Shown here piece by piece: positions 24,465-32,686 of a stretch of 64,000 nt of DNA. This DNA comes from a virus: IMG/VR virus record IMGVR_UViG_3300017917_001910, positions 51,253-115,252 of that record, one strand, 5' to 3'. Below the pieces are notes generated by a model that was not told the DNA's origin, made no database searches, and worked only from the letters and a program-made list of their open reading frames with translations. Made by a program: the position numbers and the translations under genes. Within the stretch, counting starts at the first letter, position 1. The number at the start of each line of letters is the position of its first letter.

Positions 24465-25196
24465 TTATGCGCTTAGGTTTTTTAAGTAACTCGAAACTCT
24501 ATTTAATCTTTCAGAAAGCTTAGATAATTTTTCTTTTGTTGATTTCCAATACATTCTATTATCAATATTCATTTCATTTTTAAGTTTCATGTTTCTTGAA
24601 ATAATCTTTTCAATTTCATATAACTTAGTATATACTTCAGCAATTGCGTAGTTTACTTTTTTTTTAGGAGAAACGGCAGGATCATTTTTAATATCATTAT
24701 ACTTACCTTCTTCTATTATACTATACATTTCAGACATCATTGTCTTGTAGTTTGATTCTTTTAATGATTTAGTATTTTTATTGGGCGCGCCTACTTTTTT
24801 CATTCCATATGCCGTGATAGCACTTTCCGGGGCTTCATGACCAAAAGCATTAGGTGTTAAATATCCAGGAACTCCGGCTGATGTAGAAGCTTCTGCTAAT
24901 TCTCCAACATTAGAATCGATAATCTCAATTCCATATTCGTTAAAGATATTAATTAATTCTTCAATAATATTTTCGTCTTTAGATTTATATACATTAGAAC
25001 CATCCATATTTAAAAATGAATCTCTTAAAGCTCTTCTAATGAAAATATTATCATGAGCAACATCCATTGCTTTTTTAGCATCTCTAATAGATATTTCTAG
25101 ATAATATGGTTCTTTAACAATAAAATCATCTTCGACGATATTGTTTATTTCATTAAATTTATCTTCGATTTCTTGTAAAAGTCTTTTGAATGCCAT
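24465..25196 (-). CDS. Prohead core / internal protein
   Basis: 243 residues. The start MAFKRLLQEIEDKF is amphipathic with LQE. Near residue 102, GELAEASTSAGVPGYLTP is a segment found in head proteins of many T4-like aquatic phages, and its LAE-A is the same cleavage sequence as in T4 gp23. A LKE-S site occurs near 146, followed by a helical C-terminal half (YAIAEVYTKLYEIEKII). It follows the 284-residue protein by two bases, inside the portal-to-protease operon. Likely a prohead core component that is cleaved during maturation. Confidence 0.6.
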   Translation of the reverse strand: MAFKRLLQEIEDKFNEINNIVEDDFIVKEPYYLEISIRDAKKAMDVAHDNIFIRRALRDSFLNMDGSNVYKSKDENIIEELINIFNEYGIEIIDSNVGELAEASTSAGVPGYLTPNAFGHEAPESAITAYGMKKVGAPNKNTKSLKESNYKTMMSEMYSIIEEGKYNDIKNDPAVSPKKKVNYAIAEVYTKLYEIEKIISRNMKLKNEMNIDNRMYWKSTKEKLSKLSERLNRVSSYLKNLSA

Positions 25197-25197
25197 A

Positions 25198-26052
25198 TTA
25201 ATTAATTTTTTTAAGTTCTTTTACTAATTCAAAGTATCTTAATAAAGACAATACATGATTATCTTTAATTACTCTAGACTCAGTAATAGTAGTTAATAAA
25301 TTATTTACTTCTGATAGTTTAATTTGAACTACTTGATTATCACATTTTTTAATGTTTTTATCTAAGTCCGTTTTAATTGTTTTAACAGAGCTAATTACAA
25401 ATTCAAATAATTCATTTTGGTTATTTGGAGAATTCGTGATATAGAGCTTTAATAATTGTTTTTGATTAGGATTTAGCTTCTTATACTTATCATTAAATTT
25501 CTCTAATAAAATTTTATATGATAATAATCTAATATCTTTATCTTCTTTGCCAAACTGCGTTTCAATTAAACTTTCTACACTAGGAGTATCTTCTGGTTTT
25601 CTGATTAAGTGTTCAAAAATACAAGATTTAGAATCTACAACATCAACAGGATTATCTGCTTCAGCATATTCAAATAATTTATATACGCTAGCTAATACTT
25701 TGTAATTATTTACTTTATGTTGAAAGAAATCTTCTAATTTATAGCTTTCACGAATTCTTTTAATTAAACGATATTTTAGTTTTTCTAAAGACTGTTCGTC
25801 TAATTTTTTCCTTGATTTAACTACGGCTTCTAATAATTGCTCAGCTTTCCATTCGCTAGAAAGTTTTTCATTAGTTAAAGTTTGATATAGTTTTAGTTCA
25901 TGAGCTAAGCCATTTTTCTTAGAGAAGAATTCCTTTACAATTTGAATTGCTTGTGAGTCTTTATTATTTAAAATATCAGAAGTTATTTGTCTTACTAATA
26001 ATTCAAATATTATACCTGTGTTGCGAAGCTTATTATGCTTAATTTTTTTCAT
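25198..26052 (-). CDS. Conserved helical head-operon protein
   Basis: 284 residues, mainly helical. The N-terminus KIKHNKLRNTGIIFELLVRQ is characteristic of a protein always found between portal and protease in related phages. The rest consists of charged helices with leucine repeats. No catalytic motif or gp21-type site is evident. I infer a role in prohead initiation or portal assembly from position alone. Confidence 0.6.
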   Translation of the reverse strand: MKKIKHNKLRNTGIIFELLVRQITSDILNNKDSQAIQIVKEFFSKKNGLAHELKLYQTLTNEKLSSEWKAEQLLEAVVKSRKKLDEQSLEKLKYRLIKRIRESYKLEDFFQHKVNNYKVLASVYKLFEYAEADNPVDVVDSKSCIFEHLIRKPEDTPSVESLIETQFGKEDKDIRLLSYKILLEKFNDKYKKLNPNQKQLLKLYITNSPNNQNELFEFVISSVKTIKTDLDKNIKKCDNQVVQIKLSEVNNLLTTITESRVIKDNHVLSLLRYFELVKELKKIN

Positions 26053-26107
26053 ACAGTATTGATACTATGTATATATTACATTAATAATTATTTACGATGT
26101 TAATAAA

Positions 26108-27931
26108 TCATTCCGAAATGTTAGATTCATCTAGATAAGTCCCTGCATCAGCGTCTTGTTTTTTACTTGGCTGAATACTTTCCAAAATTAATTTTTTAGA
26201 TGTATTTTTCTTTACATGAACTAATCCTAATCTTTTTGCAGCATCTTTACTTGATGACGTATTTACACCTTCTTTAACAGATAAGTCTATACCTGGTTTA
26301 AATCCTTTAGAACCAATCGGATCTCTTCCTAATGAATGAGCATCAGTTCCATATATAGAACCACCTTTTTTAGGTCTTCCGTTATTTTCTATTTCTGTAT
26401 CACCTCCAGCATTTCTTTTACTTACATGTAAACTAGCAATATCATGAGGCGTACCAAAAGATTCTCCAGTTAATAATGGATCATTCCCTTCTTCCTCGAT
26501 TTGAGTTTGACGGAAATTATTTTTCATGTCATCTAATACTTTATCTCTTTCATTTTGCCATTCATTATCAGATAGTTTAAATATATTTTTATAAATCCAT
26601 TCTTCTGATAATAATTTTGCTTCTTTAATTTCTTTTGCTAATTCAATCTTCTCTTTCCAAAGCGCAATTAATTCTTGCTCGTAAACAATTGATGGAGTAG
26701 TTAATCCAATTTCAAAATTTACTAAATCTTCGTCTTTATATCCTTGAGCGAATAAATGAATAACAGCAATTTTAGTAAGCTCTGAAACTATAATACGTTG
26801 TACACGTTCTATTGTTCTAGCAAAACGAACATCCTCAGCAGCTAATAATGCTTTACCAGCAATACCTTCATCAAATGTTAAAAATGCTTTAGGTATTTTA
26901 AGACCCGCTAACATTCTATTTTTTAAGTATTCGATATCTTCAATGCCTGTAAATTCCATTCCAGATAAAGTATCAATTTCAGTACCAGAAGCACCTCCAC
27001 GAACTGGAAGATAAAAGTCTTCAAGCATATTCATTAAATTGAACTTTAAATCATAGTCTCCCGTTTGTTGGTCAATATATGGCTGCTTTTTCATTTTATT
27101 CATGATTTGCTGCATATAGTTATCGACTTCGTTTGGCGGTATATTACCTACGTCTATTTTAAAAATACGACGCTCCGGGGCTCTCATTACACGATGAATT
27201 AACATCGCATCTTCCATCATTGTTAATTGTTTCCAAACTTTACGAGCTGGTTCTAATATTGATTTACCGTAAGGTAAGAAGTTTGAATCTGTTAATAAAC
27301 GGAAATGAGCAACTTCGTAATTTTTATATTTAATCTTATTATTGCCCATAATAGAAAATTGTACATGATAAGGATTGTTTGGATCTGTTCCTTCTTCTCT
27401 AATTACTTCATAAGCAGAAAGTGGAGTAACATTAACAATACCAATATCTTCTCTAATATCTAAGTATAAATAAAAATCTCCATATTTATTCATACTTCTA
27501 ATCCAAGGCCATAAGTTAAATTCTACATTTAAAATATCGTAAAATAAATTCTCTAATACTTTTTTAATTGTTTCGTCTGAACTTTTAATGGTTAAGATTT
27601 CATCATATTCATTTTTACGGGTTGATTCGTCAGAGTAAATATCTAATGCTGCTGCGATAATAGAATCCATATCCATGATTTCATAATCAGTGTATAGTTC
27701 TGTTCTTGAGCTTTGATAATTGTAGTTATTATTATAAGTAGATATACTCGGCTTAATACCATGTAATCTAGTAAATCTATCTACATATTTTGATTGTTCA
27801 AGATTACCTGCTGATTGTAATCTATCAGTATCAATTACTCTTAATTTTTTACCGCCGACTCTACGTACGATAACGTTATTAGAAAATAATCGACCTAATC
27901 TTGCTCCTAATGATTTATCTATTAATGACAT
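26108..27931 (-). CDS. gp20: Portal protein gp20
   Basis: 607 residues. Typical portal features are YELYTDYEIMDMDSIIAAALDIY-type text near residue 75, then INVGNIPPNEVDNYMQQIMNKMKK-type wing, stem and crown elements (FKIDVGNIPPNEVDNYMQQ), and GKALLAAEDVRFARTIERVQ near 365. The C-terminal 120 residues are basic and flexible. Twelve copies form the dodecameric DNA gate and start prohead assembly. The gene follows terminase by 45 bases, and a perfect late-promoter-like motif lies 7 bases upstream of its start. Confidence 0.93.
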   Translation of the reverse strand: MSLIDKSLGARLGRLFSNNVIVRRVGGKKLRVIDTDRLQSAGNLEQSKYVDRFTRLHGIKPSISTYNNNYNYQSSRTELYTDYEIMDMDSIIAAALDIYSDESTRKNEYDEILTIKSSDETIKKVLENLFYDILNVEFNLWPWIRSMNKYGDFYLYLDIREDIGIVNVTPLSAYEVIREEGTDPNNPYHVQFSIMGNNKIKYKNYEVAHFRLLTDSNFLPYGKSILEPARKVWKQLTMMEDAMLIHRVMRAPERRIFKIDVGNIPPNEVDNYMQQIMNKMKKQPYIDQQTGDYDLKFNLMNMLEDFYLPVRGGASGTEIDTLSGMEFTGIEDIEYLKNRMLAGLKIPKAFLTFDEGIAGKALLAAEDVRFARTIERVQRIIVSELTKIAVIHLFAQGYKDEDLVNFEIGLTTPSIVYEQELIALWKEKIELAKEIKEAKLLSEEWIYKNIFKLSDNEWQNERDKVLDDMKNNFRQTQIEEEGNDPLLTGESFGTPHDIASLHVSKRNAGGDTEIENNGRPKKGGSIYGTDAHSLGRDPIGSKGFKPGIDLSVKEGVNTSSSKDAAKRLGLVHVKKNTSKKLILESIQPSKKQDADAGTYLDESNISE

Positions 27932-27938
27932 TTATATC

Positions 27939-27952
27939 TTTATTATAATTAT
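27939..27952 (-). promoter_or_regulatory. Candidate late promoter for the portal operon
   Basis: Perfect ATAATTATAATAAA on the minus strand, 7 bases from the gp20 ATG in the gap after the terminase gene. Confidence 0.55.
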
Positions 27953-27976
27953 ATGTTTTATGGAATAATGATGATT

Positions 27977-29611
27977 TTATAACAACCATGAAATATTTTC
28001 ATCTTGCTTTCCAACTTTCATTGTCCATGGATTTTGTTGTGGTGAATGTGATGATCTAGAATATACAGGTGCAGATTTTCCTATTAAGCCTACTGTCTTT
28101 CTGTGAAGATCTAATCCTTGTTGACGTAATCTTAAAGCAGTATCTCTAACCCAAAGTGCAATAGATAATGACATTACTAAGTCATCATTATATCCATATT
28201 GAGCTTCTGGTCTAGACCCATTCCAAATAAAGTTTTGAAGTTCGTTAATTGTTCGTTTACAATGAATAATAGGAGCTTTATCTCTCATATACTCTACTAG
28301 TTTAGATATGATTAATGGTCTATTTTTTACTGTTTGAGAAAATCCTGGAGTCATTTTAGATTTAGTTGCTAAATCATACCCAGATGCCATTTGTTGTTGA
28401 ATATCTACTACTGTTAAATCTGCACTGCTATAAAATAAATTTCCATATCCTCTATCAATAGCCGGTTGTATTGCGGCCCATCCAATATTCGAATTTTCTA
28501 TTACTAATAAAGCATCGTTATATTCAGTTGCAACTGCTACTAATAAATTTCCATAATCTCTAGGATCTAATTTTCCTTTATATGTAGCGCATTGCTCAAC
28601 GGTTTCAATATCAATAATATGAAATGAAGAATAGTCAGATGCATCACCACGAGAAACGTCAGCTACAACCATATATGATTTAGTTACGTCAGGATATTTC
28701 CATACCCACATATTTCCGTCAAATCCGCGTCTTTCTATAGGATCATATAATAATCCAGATTCTTCCCAATACCATTTTAAAATTGTAGGCTCGATAACTG
28801 TATTACCAGATGTCGTAAAGTCGCAATCACACTCCTGAGCTGCTAATTTTTCTCCTAATTCTGCTGATTGAGCATCTCTCCAGGTTTGATCTCTGTCTGG
28901 GTGTACTGTCCAATGTAATTTAATAGTATGAAAGTTATTATCTCCTTCTTCTGCTCTTTGCCACATTCTGTGGAAAAAGTTACCCATACCATTAGGAGTA
29001 GATAACATAATACATTTACCACCCGTCGCCATCGTTTGTTGCAAACCACCCCAAAGTTCTTCAATTGTATTAGAATCAATAAACGCAGCCTCATCTATAA
29101 TAAGTAATGATACTGCTTCAGAACGACCTGCAGATACTGATGTAGAAGACGCTTTTACTTGAGACCCGTTAGATAATCGTAATGATAATTTATTATCTTC
29201 TGTTGATTGAGCATTTTGCTTTAACCAACTAGGTAAATTATCATACATAACTCTTACCTTAGTTACTAAGTTTCTAGCTACTTCTTGACGCGTTGCAATA
29301 GTTAAGCAGTTTTTATCTTCATGAAAGACCATTAACCATAATGTATATCCTGCAGATAAAGTAGAAATACCTAACTGACGAGACTTTAAAATAATATTTC
29401 TATCATTATCTCTAAAATCATATAAGCACTGCTCTTGAAAAGGATAAAGATCAAAAAGCATTTTGCCTTTCATTGGATGTTGAATATAACAATACTTACG
29501 CATAAAGTATACGGGGTCTTTTGCGCATTTTTTATATTCCTCCCTTATAATATCCTTTACATTTTGTGGAGTTTGAACAACTTTATTTTGATAATCGCTT
29601 ACATCAACCAT
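27977..29611 (-). CDS. gp17: Terminase large subunit gp17
   Basis: 544 residues. The ATPase domain carries the SRQLGIST variant of Walker A (near 77), Walker B LLIIDEAAFID (near 170) and coupling motif MLSTPNG. The C-terminal nuclease domain has VVADVSRGD (first acidic residue), LLVIENSNIG and NDDLVMSLSIALW (last acidic pair). It pumps DNA into the prohead through the portal and cuts concatemers. No small subunit (gp16) is clearly recognisable nearby. Confidence 0.95.
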   Translation of the reverse strand: MVDVSDYQNKVVQTPQNVKDIIREEYKKCAKDPVYFMRKYCYIQHPMKGKMLFDLYPFQEQCLYDFRDNDRNIILKSRQLGISTLSAGYTLWLMVFHEDKNCLTIATRQEVARNLVTKVRVMYDNLPSWLKQNAQSTEDNKLSLRLSNGSQVKASSTSVSAGRSEAVSLLIIDEAAFIDSNTIEELWGGLQQTMATGGKCIMLSTPNGMGNFFHRMWQRAEEGDNNFHTIKLHWTVHPDRDQTWRDAQSAELGEKLAAQECDCDFTTSGNTVIEPTILKWYWEESGLLYDPIERRGFDGNMWVWKYPDVTKSYMVVADVSRGDASDYSSFHIIDIETVEQCATYKGKLDPRDYGNLLVAVATEYNDALLVIENSNIGWAAIQPAIDRGYGNLFYSSADLTVVDIQQQMASGYDLATKSKMTPGFSQTVKNRPLIISKLVEYMRDKAPIIHCKRTINELQNFIWNGSRPEAQYGYNDDLVMSLSIALWVRDTALRLRQQGLDLHRKTVGLIGKSAPVYSRSSHSPQQNPWTMKVGKQDENISWLL

Positions 29612-29612
29612 A

Positions 29613-29987
29613 TTAGAATAATTTAAATAATAACATTGTTAATATTGCGCCAGAAGAAAACATTATCGGTGGCTTTTCATACCACTTTGGTTTTACTGAT
29701 TCGTAAATCTTTTTCCAATCTTTTACATTTTCTTCTAAGTTGGTAATTTGAGCCTTTTGGCTAATAATAGTAATACTATCTAACTCTAATGCTGTTTTAA
29801 AATCTATACATTGAGCTTTGTATTCTTCCATTAATTGGGTATGAATAGAGTCTTTATGTTCTAATACTCTAATATTATTGTAAATATTTATAATCTTTCT
29901 TTTAGAAAAGCATGTATCTGGTACTTGCGCGTTTGCATTTATAGCTAAACCCATACATAAGATTATAAAAAATATTAATTTTTTCAT
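29613..29987 (-). CDS. Exported protein with C-terminal membrane segment, possible spanin
   Basis: 124 residues. A classical signal peptide (MKKLIFFIILCMGLAINANAQ) is followed by a helical, charged periplasmic part (ITIISQKAQITNLEENVKDW) and a C-terminal apolar segment (PPIMFSSGAILTMLLFKLF). Two membrane anchors with a coiled coil between them recall unimolecular spanins, though the expected lipobox is not convincing. Just upstream lies a second protein with an N-terminal anchor and coiled coil, as in Rz-type pairs. Lysis role inferred only. Confidence 0.45.
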   Translation of the reverse strand: MKKLIFFIILCMGLAINANAQVPDTCFSKRKIINIYNNIRVLEHKDSIHTQLMEEYKAQCIDFKTALELDSITIISQKAQITNLEENVKDWKKIYESVKPKWYEKPPIMFSSGAILTMLLFKLF

Positions 29988-29989
29988 TG

Positions 29990-30313
29990 TTAATTTAATT
30001 GTTTATTTCCAAATGCTCGTAAAAATATTACTGCATTTGCTAAACTTGTATCGTATGTCGGTACTGAGTTTAATGATTCTTGTAAATTATTAATAGTTGT
30101 AGTTCTATTGTCAATTCTATTTGTTACTTCTACTTTCTTAACTGCAATACTATCTAATTTTTTTGAGATGCTATCGTTTTGAGCTTCTCTCAATTCAATA
30201 TTATGCTGTAATTGAATTACATTTGTATTTAAGTTTGTTATGTAATACTTAATATAAAAGAAAATTACAATAAAAACAAGTATATAAATAATATTAAGTA
30301 TTGATGATTTCAT
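29990..30313 (-). CDS. N-terminally anchored coiled-coil protein, Rz/i-spanin-like
   Basis: 107 residues. A single membrane helix at residues 9-30 (IYILVFIVIFFYIKYYI) is followed by a long coiled coil (VIQLQHNIELREAQNDSISKKL) that would lie in the periplasm. This is the usual layout of inner-membrane spanins and of many phage membrane proteins of unknown role. It overlaps the zinc protein upstream by 20 bases and is 2 bases from the exported protein downstream. Confidence 0.45.
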   Translation of the reverse strand: MKSSILNIIYILVFIVIFFYIKYYITNLNTNVIQLQHNIELREAQNDSISKKLDSIAVKKVEVTNRIDNRTTTINNLQESLNSVPTYDTSLANAVIFLRAFGNKQLN

Positions 30314-30902
30314 TTATTGGTTCTCCTAATAATTGAGACTTTACTTTTTGAAAATCTTTTTCTAATAATTCTTCTAATTCTTGTTCCTTACCTTTCCAAG
30401 GCGAGTCCCATTTTTCAACAGTGCCATCGGAATTAACAAATTCTGCTTTAGTTAAAAGCTCTTTAATAGCACCCATTTCTGCTCTTGCATCTATTAACCA
30501 AGCTTCGATGTTTTTTCTCATTAAATCCTTTTCATATTGTTCATATGTACCATTAAGTCTATGATCATGTTCCATATCAATAACACAATCAAAGCACATT
30601 TTATGAACTTTCCACATTTTCTTGTTATATTGATTATCTTTCATTTCATTATTACATTTAGGGCATGTATTAGGCATCTTTAATGCTTTAATTGCTGCCA
30701 TAACTGCTTCTAATGCCTTTGCTGAACTAACCTTATAACCGTCCTTTTGTTCCCATTGAACTCCGTTATTATCAATCCACTTATCTCCAACATTTCTATC
30801 TTCTTCTTTAGATTGATATCCAACTGTTGTTTTGTTTTGAGACTTATGCGTTCCCGAGAGCATTTGATTTATCGCTCTAATGTTTTGTAATTTTTTTGCC
30901 AT
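30294..30902 (-). CDS. Zinc-ribbon protein upstream of terminase
   Basis: 202 residues. The N-terminus (MAKKLQNIRAINQMLSGTH) is basic. WIDNNGVQWEQKDGYKV resembles a small beta module. TCPKCNNEM and HKMCFDC (about 100-130) provide four cysteines for a zinc ribbon. The C-terminal half is a helical, charged stretch. The family occurs next to terminase in related phages, so a packaging or small-terminase-like role is conceivable, but no HTH of the gp16 type is seen. Confidence 0.5.
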   Translation of the reverse strand: MAKKLQNIRAINQMLSGTHKSQNKTTVGYQSKEEDRNVGDKWIDNNGVQWEQKDGYKVSSAKALEAVMAAIKALKMPNTCPKCNNEMKDNQYNKKMWKVHKMCFDCVIDMEHDHRLNGTYEQYEKDLMRKNIEAWLIDARAEMGAIKELLTKAEFVNSDGTVEKWDSPWKGKEQELEELLEKDFQKVKSQLLGEPINEIINT

Positions 30903-30916
30903 AACCTTTTATATAA

Positions 30917-32674
30917 TTATTTTCTAAATTGACTTTCCATGCCTTTTATAATAAATGAGCCAGTTATCTTAAATACATCTGGATATAATCCTCTTACTAC
31001 AATACCCTCTTGATCTTTACTATCTCCCAGATCTGAAGTAATTGATTCTAATACCTCATCACCTAAAAGCATTGTAGATAAGTAAATAAAATATCCATCA
31101 ATTGCTGCTTTATAATCTGCAGGATCTTTTACTATTTCATTAATATTATTATTTCCTGATAACCTCATTAATATTTCTTTAGATACTGCACCAACTGTTT
31201 TATCATCTATTAAAGTTACTTTTTGACCACTAGGTATTGTTTGAATTTCATCTAACCATTGTTTTAATGATTTAGATTCTTTTTTACCATTAATGATAAT
31301 AGTATGTTTTTGATTTAATACTGAACTTAAATTTGCTGGTTTAGATGGTCTAGTAGTAAATTCATGTACCACTTCAAATCCAGATTTTTCTGCAATTGGA
31401 TTCATTTTTGCTACTAAAGATTCTAAAGCTTTTTTATTATATGAAATTTCTTTTGATTCTCTTCTTTTTGGTGTAGCTTGAAATAATTCTAATAATCCAT
31501 GAATAGCTAAAAAGTTTTTAGCATATGATAATACGTTAGTACTTCCAGCAACATATTCGACATTAAACATTATATTTGGATTATCCCACATACCTAATGC
31601 TTTTAATTCTTGTTGAATGCTAGGTAATGAATCATTAAAAATATCTAATACTTTACCACCTGTTTGAATAAACCCATGTCCTTCTCCGAATCTATCTAAT
31701 AAATCTGCTTTAGTAATTCCTTTAACATCTAAAGGTTTCATTGAGCCTCTATCTAAAACAAATTGTCTTTGACCATCTAAAGTAACTAATCTAACAGATG
31801 CATTTACTCCGTCAATTTTTATTGCTGCTGGGTTTGTAGTTAGGTATGTAGCAGAGTCTTCAAAAACATTAATTAAATCTTTACCAGAATTTACTTGAGG
31901 TAAATCAAAAGGGTGTTTCATATGACCGGCTGCACCTCCTTCATTAATAGGTACGCAATTAGGAACTTGCTTCTTTCCCTTTTTCTTCATACCTATCTGC
32001 TTATATCCATCCCAACAATCTTCTTGAAGTAGTTTATTTAACCACCAATCTTTACTAAATTTTTCGGTCATTTTATTTTCTAATTTATCAAATATATAGT
32101 TAGCCATTTTTTCTGAATACCAACCAAATATTGCTTGAAATAATTCTTTTTTCTCTTCTCTTGTTTTTGTAGTATCTCCTAATACCTTTCTTATTTCTGT
32201 CCCAGACATTTCTCCATATCCAGGAACCTTTAAAGAAATATGCGGAGCAGTAATTAAATATCCATGTTTAGATAATGGCTCTAAGTTATTTTCATTTCCT
32301 TTATAGTTTTGAAAAAAGCTAGGACTTCCGTCTTTTTTAGGACCTATTTTAAATCTAGGGTCTTCTCCCATATCTTTTTCTCCAACCATAAATACTACCG
32401 AGGTAGTTTCCGGGTCAAATTGGCTATATAGTTCTGCGGGACTGTACGGATTCTTTACTTCAATAATATGTGATGGGTCAATACCATATAGTTCAATAAT
32501 GGCTTTCTTTTCGTTAAAATTAAAAGGAGATTTTTCTGGGTCTACTTTATTTGATGTTACGATATAAGAGTTATCTTTCCCGAATTTATTTTGAAGCCAC
32601 ATAAATGCAGCTGCATGATGTTTTCCGAAAGGCTGAAATCTCCCGGGGTATATTGCTATTACTTTATTTTTCAT
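30917..32674 (-). CDS. Bifunctional NMN-type adenylyltransferase and ligase-fold nucleotidyltransferase
   Basis: 585 residues in three parts. Residues 1-200 form a cytidylyltransferase-like/NMNAT domain: YPGRFQPFGKHH (9-20, HxxH-type) and MSGTEIRKV (156-164). Residues about 215-260 form a basic linker with a WDGYKQIGMKKKG segment, bounded by LLQE-D (215-219) and PINE-G (242-246), both like gp21-type sites. Residues 265-585 carry ligase/capping-enzyme motifs: KIDG (286-289), FNVEYV, EGIVVRG (556-562) and FKI (568-570). The N-domain may make NAD from NMN. The C-domain should form a lysine-AMP intermediate, but its substrate is unknown. The bounding sites suggest release of two enzymes in the head. 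Confidence 0.72.
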   Translation of the reverse strand: MKNKVIAIYPGRFQPFGKHHAAAFMWLQNKFGKDNSYIVTSNKVDPEKSPFNFNEKKAIIELYGIDPSHIIEVKNPYSPAELYSQFDPETTSVVFMVGEKDMGEDPRFKIGPKKDGSPSFFQNYKGNENNLEPLSKHGYLITAPHISLKVPGYGEMSGTEIRKVLGDTTKTREEKKELFQAIFGWYSEKMANYIFDKLENKMTEKFSKDWWLNKLLQEDCWDGYKQIGMKKKGKKQVPNCVPINEGGAAGHMKHPFDLPQVNSGKDLINVFEDSATYLTTNPAAIKIDGVNASVRLVTLDGQRQFVLDRGSMKPLDVKGITKADLLDRFGEGHGFIQTGGKVLDIFNDSLPSIQQELKALGMWDNPNIMFNVEYVAGSTNVLSYAKNFLAIHGLLELFQATPKRRESKEISYNKKALESLVAKMNPIAEKSGFEVVHEFTTRPSKPANLSSVLNQKHTIIINGKKESKSLKQWLDEIQTIPSGQKVTLIDDKTVGAVSKEILMRLSGNNNINEIVKDPADYKAAIDGYFIYLSTMLLGDEVLESITSDLGDSKDQEGIVVRGLYPDVFKITGSFIIKGMESQFRK

Positions 32675-32686
32675 ATATTATAAATA

